In this document: positions 56,401-64,000 of the stretch, in pieces
How the letters are laid out: the number at the start of each line of letters is the position of its first letter
Numbering within the stretch: position 1 is the first letter of the stretch
Assembly (NCBI GenBank): GCA_009602725.1
Contig: WELB01000032.1
Coordinates: 480,171-544,170, forward strand
Source of the DNA: Spirogloea muscicola
Taxonomy: Eukaryota > Streptophyta > Zygnematophyceae > Spirogloeales > Spirogloeaceae
Length of the DNA stretch: 64,000 bases
Direction of reading: 5' to 3'
Notes under the pieces: model-generated
What the model was told of the DNA's origin: nothing
The model's database searches: none
Seen by the model: only the letters and a program-made list of their open reading frames with translations
Made by a program: the position numbers and the translations under genes

Positions 56401-56807
56401 ATGAACAAGCTTCCTCCCTTTGACAATACAACCTGCAAATCTTGAGCTGCAAAATACCTTTTTCTGGTATTGAAGTGATGCGCCTCATGTGTTACACTGA
56501 TCGCATCATCTGATGCGTAGTATGTACTCACTTTCTGTAAGTGGCTTTTACAATTTCGGATGTATTTGTGCAGTTCCGGCAACAAATTTGGACCCTTCTC
56601 CGCACCAGGTTGTGCGAATACCTGCCTAGCCTCGTCGCAAAGCCTATCTTTGCACTTTGCGGGGAAACTAACATGCCATATAAGGAGGTGCATAAGATAT
56701 TCAAAAGTGAGGTCGACGTGATTGCTGCTGATAATGAGCGTATCAAGAGGCAGTATATTTCCAAGTGCAATCAAGCTGTACTTGAGAAGCCCTTGTGTGT
56801 GAGCTGA
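53455..56807 (+). CDS. Class A FAD-dependent monooxygenase (kynurenine 3-monooxygenase-like), copy 2
   Basis: ATG 53455 opens L-H-V-V-V-A-G-A-G-P-A-G-L-L-L-A-H-Y-L-L. It continues Y-S-M-G-L-N-K-R-G (53959), M-V-D-R-Q-F-L-C-R-A-M-L-E-D-L-L (54374), V-G-A-D-G-V-R-S-V-V-R (54871), V-K-C-G-R-Y-H-D-T and G-D-A-A-H-A-T-S-P-S-L-G-Q-G-C-N (about 55846). A C-terminal exon with P-Y-K-E-V-H-K-I-F-K-S-E-V ends at TGA 56805-56807. It keeps all FAD motifs and is about half identical to copy 1 by eye. Exon joins coincide at the Y-S-M-G, V-G-A-D-G, V-K-C-G-R-Y and G-H-A-V-V-D-M-S points, so the pair arose by gene duplication after the introns. Substrate unknown. Confidence 0.93.
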
Positions 56808-57590
56808 TGTCAAGCAATCATAGCACTCACAAGCTTGCTGCTTTACTAAGGCCTATCTGTTACCTAGTAAAGCATTGCCGGCAAACAAGGGCACAGCTCT
56901 CCTTACTTTGGCTGGGCATGAGTCCAATGGCAAGGTCAAATGATCCTCAACGCAGCAACATAGCTGTCTTCTGAAGTGTTATCAGCTGTAGTTGAGAGGC
57001 CCCTGCTTGAGCTACTTGTCAAGCAGTCACAGCCAGCTTGATTTTTGCTACTTGTGAATGCTTACTCAGAAGCAAAAAAACTCAACCTTTGCCCCGAAAT
57101 AAGGTACCGCTTGCTACGGCCGTCTGCAAGTCAGCAGAAAGTACAGCAGCGAGTGTGTGCAGCAGCAAGTGGGATGCTCGCAGCAGCAACATAATTCTCT
57201 TCCTGGATGTCTAAATTTCTAATGTGGAGCCCTTGCATGTAAGCTAATTGTCGGTCAATCAATATGAGCTTGAAGATTTGGCTTACCTAGGGCTTACAGA
57301 CAATTGAGATCCCTGTTCTCGTCATTATTGAATGTCTTTGCTATTGCTTCCTACATTCAGCAGCAAAAGCAACTGCTATTGCAGCTAGCATCGCGACCCC
57401 AGCGTCTCAGTATGTCACATGGAATTATGCTTCGTAAGAAGTCTGCTACTTCTACAGGACAATTATCGTGTGAGGGAGTCCGTCATGACGTGACTCTTTG
57501 TGATGTTGTCATGCTACCTGTCACATGTTGTAATACGTCGAATGTAGTAATATGTTGAATCAGCGGGCAGGGTTGGGTGACCAGCTAACC
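56808..57590. other. Monooxygenase 2 3' flank, nothing recognised
   Basis: AT-rich sequence without coding character. It ends just before the retroelement at 57592. Confidence 0.4.
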
Positions 57591-57591
57591 C

Positions 57592-58556
57592 GTGTCACTG
57601 GGCCGTGAGAGCCTCCCTCCCTCCCTCCCTCCCTCCCTCACCCGCTGCATCGGCCGGGCATGCTACTTGCAGCGGACAGTCGCCCAAATGGGCATGGTGG
57701 GCGAGCTCTACAAGGAATTCGACAACTCCCTGCTTCAGTCCCTGGCATCCCTTCTACAATCTTCCTCTTTCCCCTCCGCTTCATCTGCCCTCCAGGCTTC
57801 CCTCCCCACCCGCATGGGCGGCCTTGGCTGCCGGTCGTTGGAGCAGACGGCGCAAGCAGCCTTCCTGGGCTGCTGGCACCAGATCGCCTCTATGCTTCCC
57901 ATGCGCTTCCCTTGCCTCCACGATCCCGTACGCAACGTGGAGGAAGGCTCCTTACCCTTCCAAGCGGATCTGAGGAGCATCCGTGACTCGGCAATCGGCT
58001 CTTTCCCCTCTATACAACCCCTACTCACGCCATTCTCCGCCCTCGCCCAAGCTTCGGATAGAGGGGCACAATCCAGACTGGTTACGGCAGTNGCTGCATC
58101 CCACTTCTCTGGCAGCGGATCACCCCGTGGGCGACGAGTGTGTCCCACTCGCCGTCGACGTACACGGAGCCTTTGGCACAAATGGCTTGACCTGCTTCAC
58201 CACCTTGCGTGCCGAGCAGTGGCCCGCCGCCACTGGCAGCAGGGCGAGCAGCCTGGCTTCAATGTCGCCGGTTCCCTCGCTCAGGTCTTCCGGATGCGCT
58301 TGGCCATCACTTTGCAGCGGTCCCTTGCCTTTGCGGTTCACTTGCGCACAGGCCGCGCTTTGGCGGCGGCCTCCAGCTTCCGTCAGGGCGACGTCTGTCC
58401 GCCTGCTATTTATTCCGACTTGCACCTACTGACTAGAGGTTACTGAGAGTCCCCTTTGCTGCTGTCTTAGTACTTCGCACTCCGGCTCCTTCAGACCTTG
58501 TCCATTCCTTTGGGCTGGCCTCTCCCAGCCACCAGTCAATCTGGCCGCGTTTTTCT
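57592..58556 (+). pseudogene. LINE-like retroelement, 3' half of ORF2 plus tail
   Basis: This is the longest copy in the window. Within the frame opened near 57606 it reads Q-A-S-L-P-T-R-M-G-G-L-G-C-R-S-L, then A-A-F-L-G-C-W, the post-catalytic part of a non-LTR reverse transcriptase. After an undetermined base at 58092 the reading frame moves, with A-D-H-P-V-G-D-E-C-V-P-L-A-V-D-V-H-G in a second frame. It then returns for F-N-V-A-G-S-L-A-Q-V-F-R-M-R-L and S-D-L-H-L-L-T-R-G-Y-stop (58444-58446). The tail has CTTCAGACCTTGTCC, the stem GGGCTGGCCTCTCCCAGCC (58514-58532) and the CTGGCCGCG end. It begins at a CCCT microsatellite. The catalytic Y-x-D-D part is missing. Confidence 0.8.
57612..57640 (+). 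repeat. (CCCT)n microsatellite
   Basis: About seven CCCT units lie at the left end of the retroelement half-copy, followed by CACCCGCTGCATC. Confidence 0.85.
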
Positions 58557-58569
58557 AGCAGTTCCCGAA

Positions 58570-58935
58570 GCGAAAACAGGACAGGTCCCCAAGGCCCCCA
58601 TCGGCACTTCCGGCCCTCCTTCCCACCTCCGCCATCCTTCCTGCCACTGCTGCTGCCTCCCTCTCCTGTAGCTGCTTAGTAGCTGCTTAGTTTCTTTTTG
58701 TACTTGTTTTTCTTAGTGCTTTCCCTTGCCCCTTCTCGTCCTTTGTTCATTCCTTTTTGGGCTGGCATTTCCCAGCCCCTATTCTCAATGGGCGAGCCCT
58801 TCTTCTCTCCTCTAGCAGCTCCAGAAGCAAACGCAGGCCAGGTCGACAGAGGCCCCATCGGCACTTCCGGCCCTCCTCCCACCACCCCCCCCAGTCCCTC
58901 TTGCCACTGTTGCTGCCCCTCTCCTCTTTGATCAG
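58570..58935 (+). repeat. Dispersed units of a ~110-base minisatellite and a LINE tail
   Basis: Units at 58575-58670 and 58808-58930 carry CCCATCGGCACTTCCGGCCC, GCCACTGCTGCTGC and CAGGCCAGGTCGAC. Between them, at 58680-58800, is a tail of the 60075 sub-family (stem GGGCTGGCATTTCCCAGCCC). Confidence 0.7.
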
Positions 58936-59689
58936 TATCCACATGTACTTGAACTTCCCTTTGCTACTATCGAACGTAGTCGTATAGCACGACAGGCTTG
59001 CTGTCACGTGTGACACAGGTGACTAGCGTAGAACACAGCCATCATGGCTTTGCGGTTGTCCTTAATTAGTGTGCGGGCTTTTGTGCACCATCAAGAAACT
59101 TGCTCAAGGCCAGCCAAGCACACAAAGTGCAGATGCAGCAAGCAGATTGGAGGCACTCATCGTGCATGTTAAGGTATCAGGCTGCGTACCAGATAGTGCG
59201 CCGCTCTATAGTCTTCATCACATCTTTGCAGAGGCTACTGGTAGGTTTGCGCCATGTGGAGAGCCAGCAACTGCAGTGGCAGTCGACAGGGTATGCACTT
59301 CCAAGGCGCCCGTGGCAGCCCGAGTGGCATCCTCACCAGCGGCTTCTAAGGCAGAGGCGGAAGTGACAAACTCATTGGCAGACATGGCCAAGACGGACTG
59401 CGCAGTCTGTCCCTGTTCACACTCAAGCGCAGATCCAAGCAAGGCCTCCTGCCCTCGCGAATCCTTCTGCCCTAGGACCTCCGGGCTGCCACCTTTTGGC
59501 ACTGCAGAGCTGTCCCGAGGAGACAGCTGCCCATCCCTCTTGCGGCGCTTGCCTGGTTGAGGGCTGCTCGCAAAGAGGTGCGCCGACGGGCTGGAAGGAG
59601 ACGACAGCAGTGCAGGTGGAGGCAGGGGCCGGCACCTGCCACCGGTGGAGCTGCCCTTCCCCTTGCCACTCTGGCCCTGCCCTGCAGAC
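58936..59689. other. Unique-looking stretch, possible minus-strand coding
   Basis: A minus-strand frame (59733 to 59218, about 170 codons) includes K-R-R-K-R-D-G-Q-L-S-P-R-D and A-S-A-L-E-A-A-G-E-D-A-T-R. It begins within a minisatellite unit. No family is recognised and no splice structure is proven. Confidence 0.3.
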
Positions 59690-59880
59690 CGTTGAGCACC
59701 AGCTCCAGAAGCAGACGCAGGACAGGTCGACAAGATCCCAATCGGCAGTTTTGCCCCTCAATTCCCCACCCGCCATCCCTCCTGCCACTGCTGCTGCTCC
59801 ACTCCTCTAGCAGCTCCTGAAGCGGACGCAGGCCAGGTCGACAAGGCCGCCATCGGCTTTCGACCCCCCCGCGCGCTGCA
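59690..59880 (+). repeat. Minisatellite units (~110 bases)
   Basis: Two units share AGCAGCTCC-GAAGC-GACGCAGG and AGGTCGACAAG with the array at 60120-60600. Confidence 0.7.
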
Positions 59881-59919
59881 CCTGCGTGCGGCAGAGCCCT
59901 CGCTGCTGCCTCTGGCTCT

Positions 59920-60119
59920 GGCCAGGGGACCCACTTCCAGGAGCCTAGCTTCTCTGACCTGAGGCTGCTTAGCAGGGGTTACTGAGTAATATGTAGCTGC
60001 TTTGTTTCTTGCTGTGCTTGTTTTTCTTGGCGCTTCCCTTGGCCCCCTTCTCATACTTTGTTCCTTCTTTTCTGGGCTGGCTTTTCCAGCCCGTATCCTC
60101 AATGGGCGAGCCCTTTCTT
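59920..60119 (+). repeat. LINE 3' end fragment, second sub-family
   Basis: The coding end S-F-S-D-L-R-L-L-S-R-G-Y-stop (to 59985) is followed by a tail of about 90 bases and the stem GGGCTGGCTTTTCCAGCCC at 60077. It is the near-identical reverse partner of 18620-18830. Confidence 0.75.
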
Positions 60120-60605
60120 TCCCTCCCTGCCATCCCTCCTGCCACTGCTGCTGCCCCACTCCTCCAGCAGCTCCAGAAGCAGACGCAGGACAAGTCGACA
60201 AGGCCCTCATCGGCACTTCCAGCCCTTCTTCCCATCCCGGCCATCCCTCCTGCCACTGCTGCTTCTCCACTCCTCTAGCAGCTCCTGCAATGGACGCAGG
60301 CCAGGTCGACAAGGCCCTCATCGGCACTTCCGGCCCTCCTTCCCCCCCATGCCATCCCTCCTGCCTCTGCTGCTGCCCCACTCCTCCTATAGCAGCTCCA
60401 GCAGGACAGGCCAACAACGCCCCACTCAGCAGTTCCGGCCCTCTTCCCCCCCTCCATTCCTCCTGCCACTGCTACTGCCTCGCTCCTTTAGCAGCTCCAG
60501 AAGTGGACGCAAGAAAGGCCCCCAGGGGCTCTGCCGGCCCTCCTTCCCCCCCCATCCCTTCGCCTGCCACTGCTGCTGCCCTCCTCCTCTAGCAGCTCCA
60601 GTAGC
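60120..60605 (+). repeat. ~100-114-base tandem minisatellite
   Basis: The word AGCAGCTCC recurs at 60166, 60277, 60391, 60490 and 60591, spacings of 111, 114, 99 and 101 bases. Each unit has ATCGGCACTTCC-GCCCT or a variant and a GCCACTGCTGCTGCC box. On the minus strand the units translate as repeats of Q-Q-Q-W-Q-E-G-W and E-V-P-M-R-A-L-S-T-W-P-A-S-A-S-G-A-A, but plus frames are open too. Confidence 0.8.
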
Positions 60606-60774
60606 TGCTACATCATTTGATGTGCTTTGCCTTTGTACTTGGCCATATTGGCCTTCGATTGTTTCAGATACACGAAAGTTTGCTACCTGGATAAGGGAGG
60701 CCCTGGCACATCGGGCTGGTGGCTGGGCGATCCCGCTGCTCTGTGCGCCCTAGCCATGGCTGCCACTCACTAAG

Positions 60775-60985
60775 GGTGCGACTCTGTGTTGGGCCAGGCG
60801 GAGTTGAGTGCTCGCCGGCTCTGTGTGTGAATAGGTGGCGCTGTGTGCGCGGCAGCTCTGTGTGCGGCTAGGCGGCGCTGTGTGCGTGGCGGCTCTGTGT
60901 GCGGCGAGGCGGCGCTGTGTGTTTGCCAGCTCTGTGTGCGGCCAGGTGAAGCTGAGTGCTCACCGGCTCTTGCTCTGTGTGTAAC
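60775..60985 (+). repeat. ~40-base minisatellite
   Basis: Units of GGCTCTGTGTGCGGC plus AGGCGGCGCTGTGTGCG repeat about five times with drift. The array is G/T-rich and has no coding sense. Confidence 0.75.
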
Positions 60986-61827
60986 CTGGCAAGTCTATGT
61001 GCTACTTTGAACTTTGTGTGACGATGAGTGGGTCTGCGTCTGCACCGCCGAGACGAGGGCGGTCTGCTGGTCCTCCTGATAAGGGTAAACATGCAATGGA
61101 GGACTCTGAGTGGAAACGACAGGAAGTGATGGCTGTAGGACGTGAAAGACAGGGACAGACTGCAGAACGTGAACAGCAGGTACAGGTTGCTGAACGTTAA
61201 AGACAAGAGCAGGCCGAGCAAGAAAACTTTCACTACCTTCGTGGGACCTCCAAGATATCTTATGGACTATGGTGCATTTGTCAGAAGAAACCAAGTAACG
61301 TCTGCCTCCATGAACGGGTGCAGTACTGCTGCATATGGATCCTCCACAGAGGAATTGCAGAAAGAGTGTGCAGGAAGGCATGTCTTCCTTGTAACAAGGA
61401 AGCTCAGACAAACTGTTGACAGTAAAGAGAGCTGTGCTTCAGAGCTTTGGACTATATTGTCACTGAAGAAGATGCTGGTGATGGTGAGGACATTTATAAA
61501 CGGTGGAGAAATCCTGTTGGCTGTAAGCGCTGGCATCAATTCCTATGTTTGTGTCCTGTATGCCCTCCGGTACACCTGTTCTTAGATTCATCTATGGTTA
61601 TCTTTGAACGCAAGCCAGAGTGAAGTCACTGAATATGACAATTACTGGAGCTTTCACACATGCACCATCAACAGCTTGGTCTTGGCTGCAACGTACTTCG
61701 AATTTCCCCATTAGAGTGTTCCATAACAAAGGGAGCTTCAATGAACTTGGCAAGGTGCTAACAAGCATTTAGCAGTCAATTGGTCATGTTTGAGATAAAG
61801 GTACCACTCCTCAACTCTATCAGATGC
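60986..61827. other. Aldolase 3' flank with a decayed open frame
   Basis: A plus-strand ATG at 61024 gives a charged, coiled-coil-like peptide of about 58 codons (S-E-W-K-R-Q-E-V-M-A-V-G-R-E-R-Q-G-Q). Further plus-strand words follow but are broken by several stops. It may be a dead mobile-element gene; no family is recognised. Confidence 0.35.
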
Positions 61828-63943
61828 TTAGGGATCTCGGCAGAACGATATGCCCCCCTGGGGGGTTTTAGCTTTCATGACATCAGTAACAACTGCTTGG
61901 CGAATCAAAGCAACATCAGCACTTCCCACGACCACGTTGTAGCCCTTCTCAAACATCTCAGCTGGAGTTCTGCAATCACATCAAGCATACCAAATAGCAC
62001 TGAGAAGGTGTATGCAATTGCAGTTGCAATTGCTACAAGGATCTGCAGCTACAGATCCTTGTAGCAAGAAGAAGGAATTAGGAGCAATGCTTTTGAACTA
62101 GTTCAGTGTCATTGACGTGGACTTTGAACAATTGAGGCTGAGTCATTGCACATGCGAAGGGGAGAACTTGCAGAAGGTGCACCACATGAAAGTCCAGTAT
62201 CATCTATACTAGTGCTGCACATGTAAGAAGCTCACTGCATGACTCTCTTTCGCACTTTAAAAGTGTCAGTCAATAACCTGCCAGGTGGCACAAAACCTCC
62301 TAAGAGCTTCTTGCTGGCGAGAATTGCAGCCTCAGTCTGCTGGATCAGTGCCATGACGTCACTGTGGCCAGGCTCTGTTAACCTCCCAATGCTGGCGGCA
62401 AGAGGATAATGAGATCTATTAACAAGATGACCTTAAACAGCTTGTTGTGCCTTGACGGCCGGCAAGTACCAAGCAAAAAGTACAAGGGGCAGCATCAATC
62501 AGCTGGGTGTGCAGTCCTCGCTTATTTGCTTCATGGGATTTAGATGTTATGATTGCACGTCAGGCTTCAACGCCTAACAGCACACAGTTGCCCAGTAACT
62601 TGCTGCTCATCGCTGCGAGCAATCAACGTGAACATGGGGAGATAGAAAGGGCTTTGCTGGCAATGCCAGGAGTCAGGACGTTTAGACTACATGCGACTAC
62701 CTCACCTGGCGGCCAGATCCATGGGTCCAACAAAGAGGCAATCAATGCCGTCCACTGCCGCTATGTCAGCTATGTTGCTCACCGCGGACGTAGACTCCAC
62801 CTGCTCACTGAGCCTCCTTAACTCAGGGACTTGAGATTGAAGGCATACTTGCAAGTCTGGTGACTATCCAAAGCCAGGTCAACACTTGGACAAGACGTAA
62901 GCGAGTACTCAAGGCACAGGATGAGATCACAACCTGTGCCATGATGAGCAGGTCGTCTTCGCACGTTGCCAGGTACTCCTCGTTAAAGCCGTACTGGAGA
63001 AGTTGCCACACAAGGAGTAGAGCAGCTTCAGGTACACTGGATACAAACAACGAGAAACTACAACAAAAGCCTACAGATTATGACGGCTTAGACCTCTCAC
63101 AAGGAAAGGGAGAGCCAGGCAAGCTCACAAGCAGGTCTTACCTGCGATGCACGGACAATCGGGTAGGCACAGCTTTGCACGCCGCGGGGAGGATATCTGC
63201 AGCCGGCCACAACGGCTCGTGCCTCGTCGACGCTGTTGACCATGGGGACCATCACCTGAGGGAACAGTTGTCAACGTGGGAGCTCACTTCTTACCAGGGA
63301 GCTGGGTAGGTGAGGCCAAGGGCTCTCTAACGAGCTGCATGAGCCTCTCCACATCAGACCTCGCCGATGAAGGAAACATAGTAAGCCATCCAGCAGGATT
63401 GATTGGGAAACCTCGAAACACCAACAATGTGCACGGATTTGCCTACGTTAAGATAAGCCGCAAAGGCGCACGGGATTGCTGGTAGCGTTCGATGGTGCCC
63501 ATGGTCGCAGCAAGCGCACAGAGTGTGGGGAGGGGCAAGGAGGGCCGCACCCCGGCAGGCCCAATGTCCAGCGCCTTCTTGAGGTTCACAGCGCTGCCCT
63601 CGGGGACCCTGACGACCGCCGCGGCGCCCGTCCCTGCCAAGGCCTGCCGCAGCGGCAGTGGGCTGTCGTGCCGACGCAGGCTTGCCTTTGTATTTGGCCA
63701 CTCGGCCCTCCAGGCCATACACACTCCATTTCCCCGGCTGCGGAGCCCGACCTGCAGGAGCTGAAGGGCGGCCATGGTGCCGCCGGGGCCGTGCTCCGAG
63801 TCCACGACGACGAGGTCGTAGCCGGCGAGGCCCAGGAGCTCCGCGACGACGGGCGACGCGGTGTTGAGGAACACGCCGTAGGCCTTGCGCCCCGCCAGCA
63901 GCCGCCGCTTCAGGGACAGCGGCGGCGGCGCGGCGGATGCCAT
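61828..63943 (-). CDS. HpcH/HpaI-type class II aldolase
   Basis: This family (4-hydroxy-2-oxoheptanedioate and 2-keto-3-deoxy-rhamnonate aldolases) cleaves 2-keto acids to pyruvate with a divalent metal; the substrate here is unknown. Seven exons join in phase: 63943-63752, 63643-63551, 63255-63142, 62993-62934, 62800-62706, 62391-62278 and 61969-61828, giving 269 residues. Motifs are D-L-V-V-V-D-S-E-H-G-P (metal and catalytic His region), V-V-R-V-P-E-G, G-V-M-V-P-M-V-N-S-V-D-E-A, P-P-R-G-V-Q-S, C-E-D-D-L-L-I-M-A-Q, I-A-A-V-D-G-I-D-C-L-F-V-G-P-M-D-L and G-Y-N-V-V-V-G-S-A-D-V. The first residues (M-A-S-A-A-P-P-P-L-S-L-K-R-R) give no strong targeting signal. Intron 1 contains a retroelement fragment, and the last intron contains two perfect hairpins. 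Confidence 0.95.
62012..62067. other. Two adjacent perfect hairpins in an aldolase intron
   Basis: The first is GCAATTGCA-GT-TGCAATTGC. The second has a 16-base perfect stem (TTGCTACAAGGATCTG at 62030-62045 and its complement at 62052-62067) with a six-base loop. Both lie in the intron 61970-62277. Confidence 0.8.
63686..63737 (+). repeat. LINE 3'-flank fragment inside aldolase intron 1
   Basis: TGCCTTTGTATTTGGCCACT, then GGCCCTCCA and ACACACTCCATTTCC, match 25964-26010 and the reverse of 37425-37480. It fills about half of the 108-base intron (63644-63751). Confidence 0.8.
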
Positions 63944-64000
63944 CTTGGACGCAGCCGCCGCCGCCGCTACCGGGCCGCGGCGCCGCGGCCCGGCGCTGCC
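63944..64000. other. Aldolase upstream edge
   Basis: Only 57 GC-rich bases (GCC/GCG repeats) remain before the window ends, presumably the 5' UTR or promoter of the aldolase gene. Confidence 0.4.

Noticed and set aside
57592-58446. Intact mobile-element gene
   Set aside because: The catalytic part of the reverse transcriptase is missing and the reading frame switches around the undetermined base at 58092.
60002-60753. Long plus-strand frames across the minisatellite
   Set aside because: Several frames on both strands stay open because the repeat is low in A/T; there is no independent evidence of coding.
61780-62064. Plus-strand frame of 94 codons
   Set aside because: It overlaps the last exon and intron of the aldolase on the other strand and ends in the hairpin.
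1-64000. CRISPR array, tRNA, rRNA, bacterial operon or defence island
   Set aside because: None is visible. Genes are intron-split and eukaryotic throughout.

Overview
The window is nuclear DNA of a eukaryote with many short introns. The genes use GT-AG introns, mostly of 80-300 bases. Coding DNA is moderately GC-rich with very GC-rich first exons, and the proteins are plant- or alga-like. Two short stretches match the plant-type telomere motif TTTAGGG, at 7305 and 9545. A LINE-like (non-LTR) retroelement family dominates the gaps. Together this points to a chlorophyte green alga, probably a trebouxiophyte (Chlorella/Coccomyxa/Trebouxia relatives). That placement is inference; there is no rRNA or organelle marker here.

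Layout. 1289-8303 (+): a SERAC1-like protein, an armadillo-like region followed by an alpha/beta hydrolase. 9997-11842 (+): an LEA-type protein with a duplicated module. 13604-17118 (+): plastid-type transketolase. 18939-21082 (+): an unrecognised zinc-finger protein. 23746-22661 (-): a DUF1442 methyltransferase-fold protein, with an uncertain open frame behind it. 24.0-29.2 kb: a dense island of broken retroelements. 29460-30230 (+): a small single-pass membrane protein. 37040-30569 (-): a RAD5/SMARCA3-like HIRAN-SNF2-RING helicase. 39751-39202 (-): the CHCH protein COX23. 40.3-42.6 kb: a second retroelement island. 42783-46660 (+): TRM1. 48417-51515 and 53455-56807 (+): two tandem paralogous FAD monooxygenases separated by repeat debris. 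57.6-61.0 kb: a retroelement 3' half and two minisatellites. 63943-61828 (-): an HpcH/HpaI aldolase.

The genes are unrelated housekeeping or stress genes, each presumably under its own promoter. The only functional group is the monooxygenase pair, a local duplication with shared intron positions. I see no rRNA, tRNA, CRISPR or bacterial-type operon, and no defence cluster.

The most unusual material is the retroelement debris. At least 15 copies, in both orientations and in sub-families with different upstream sequence, keep the same C-terminal peptide (S-D-L-x-x-L-T-R-G-Y-stop). A short GGCTGG...CCAGCC stem-loop follows or occurs nearby, about 65-180 bases downstream. One 63-base copy of the 3' tail sits inside another copy between perfect 14-base target duplications. 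Pieces of the family also make up part of an intron and the immediate 5' flank of genes. Six single undetermined bases, five of them in GC-rich first-exon regions, probably hide missing sequence and leave the transketolase and LEA starts unresolved.
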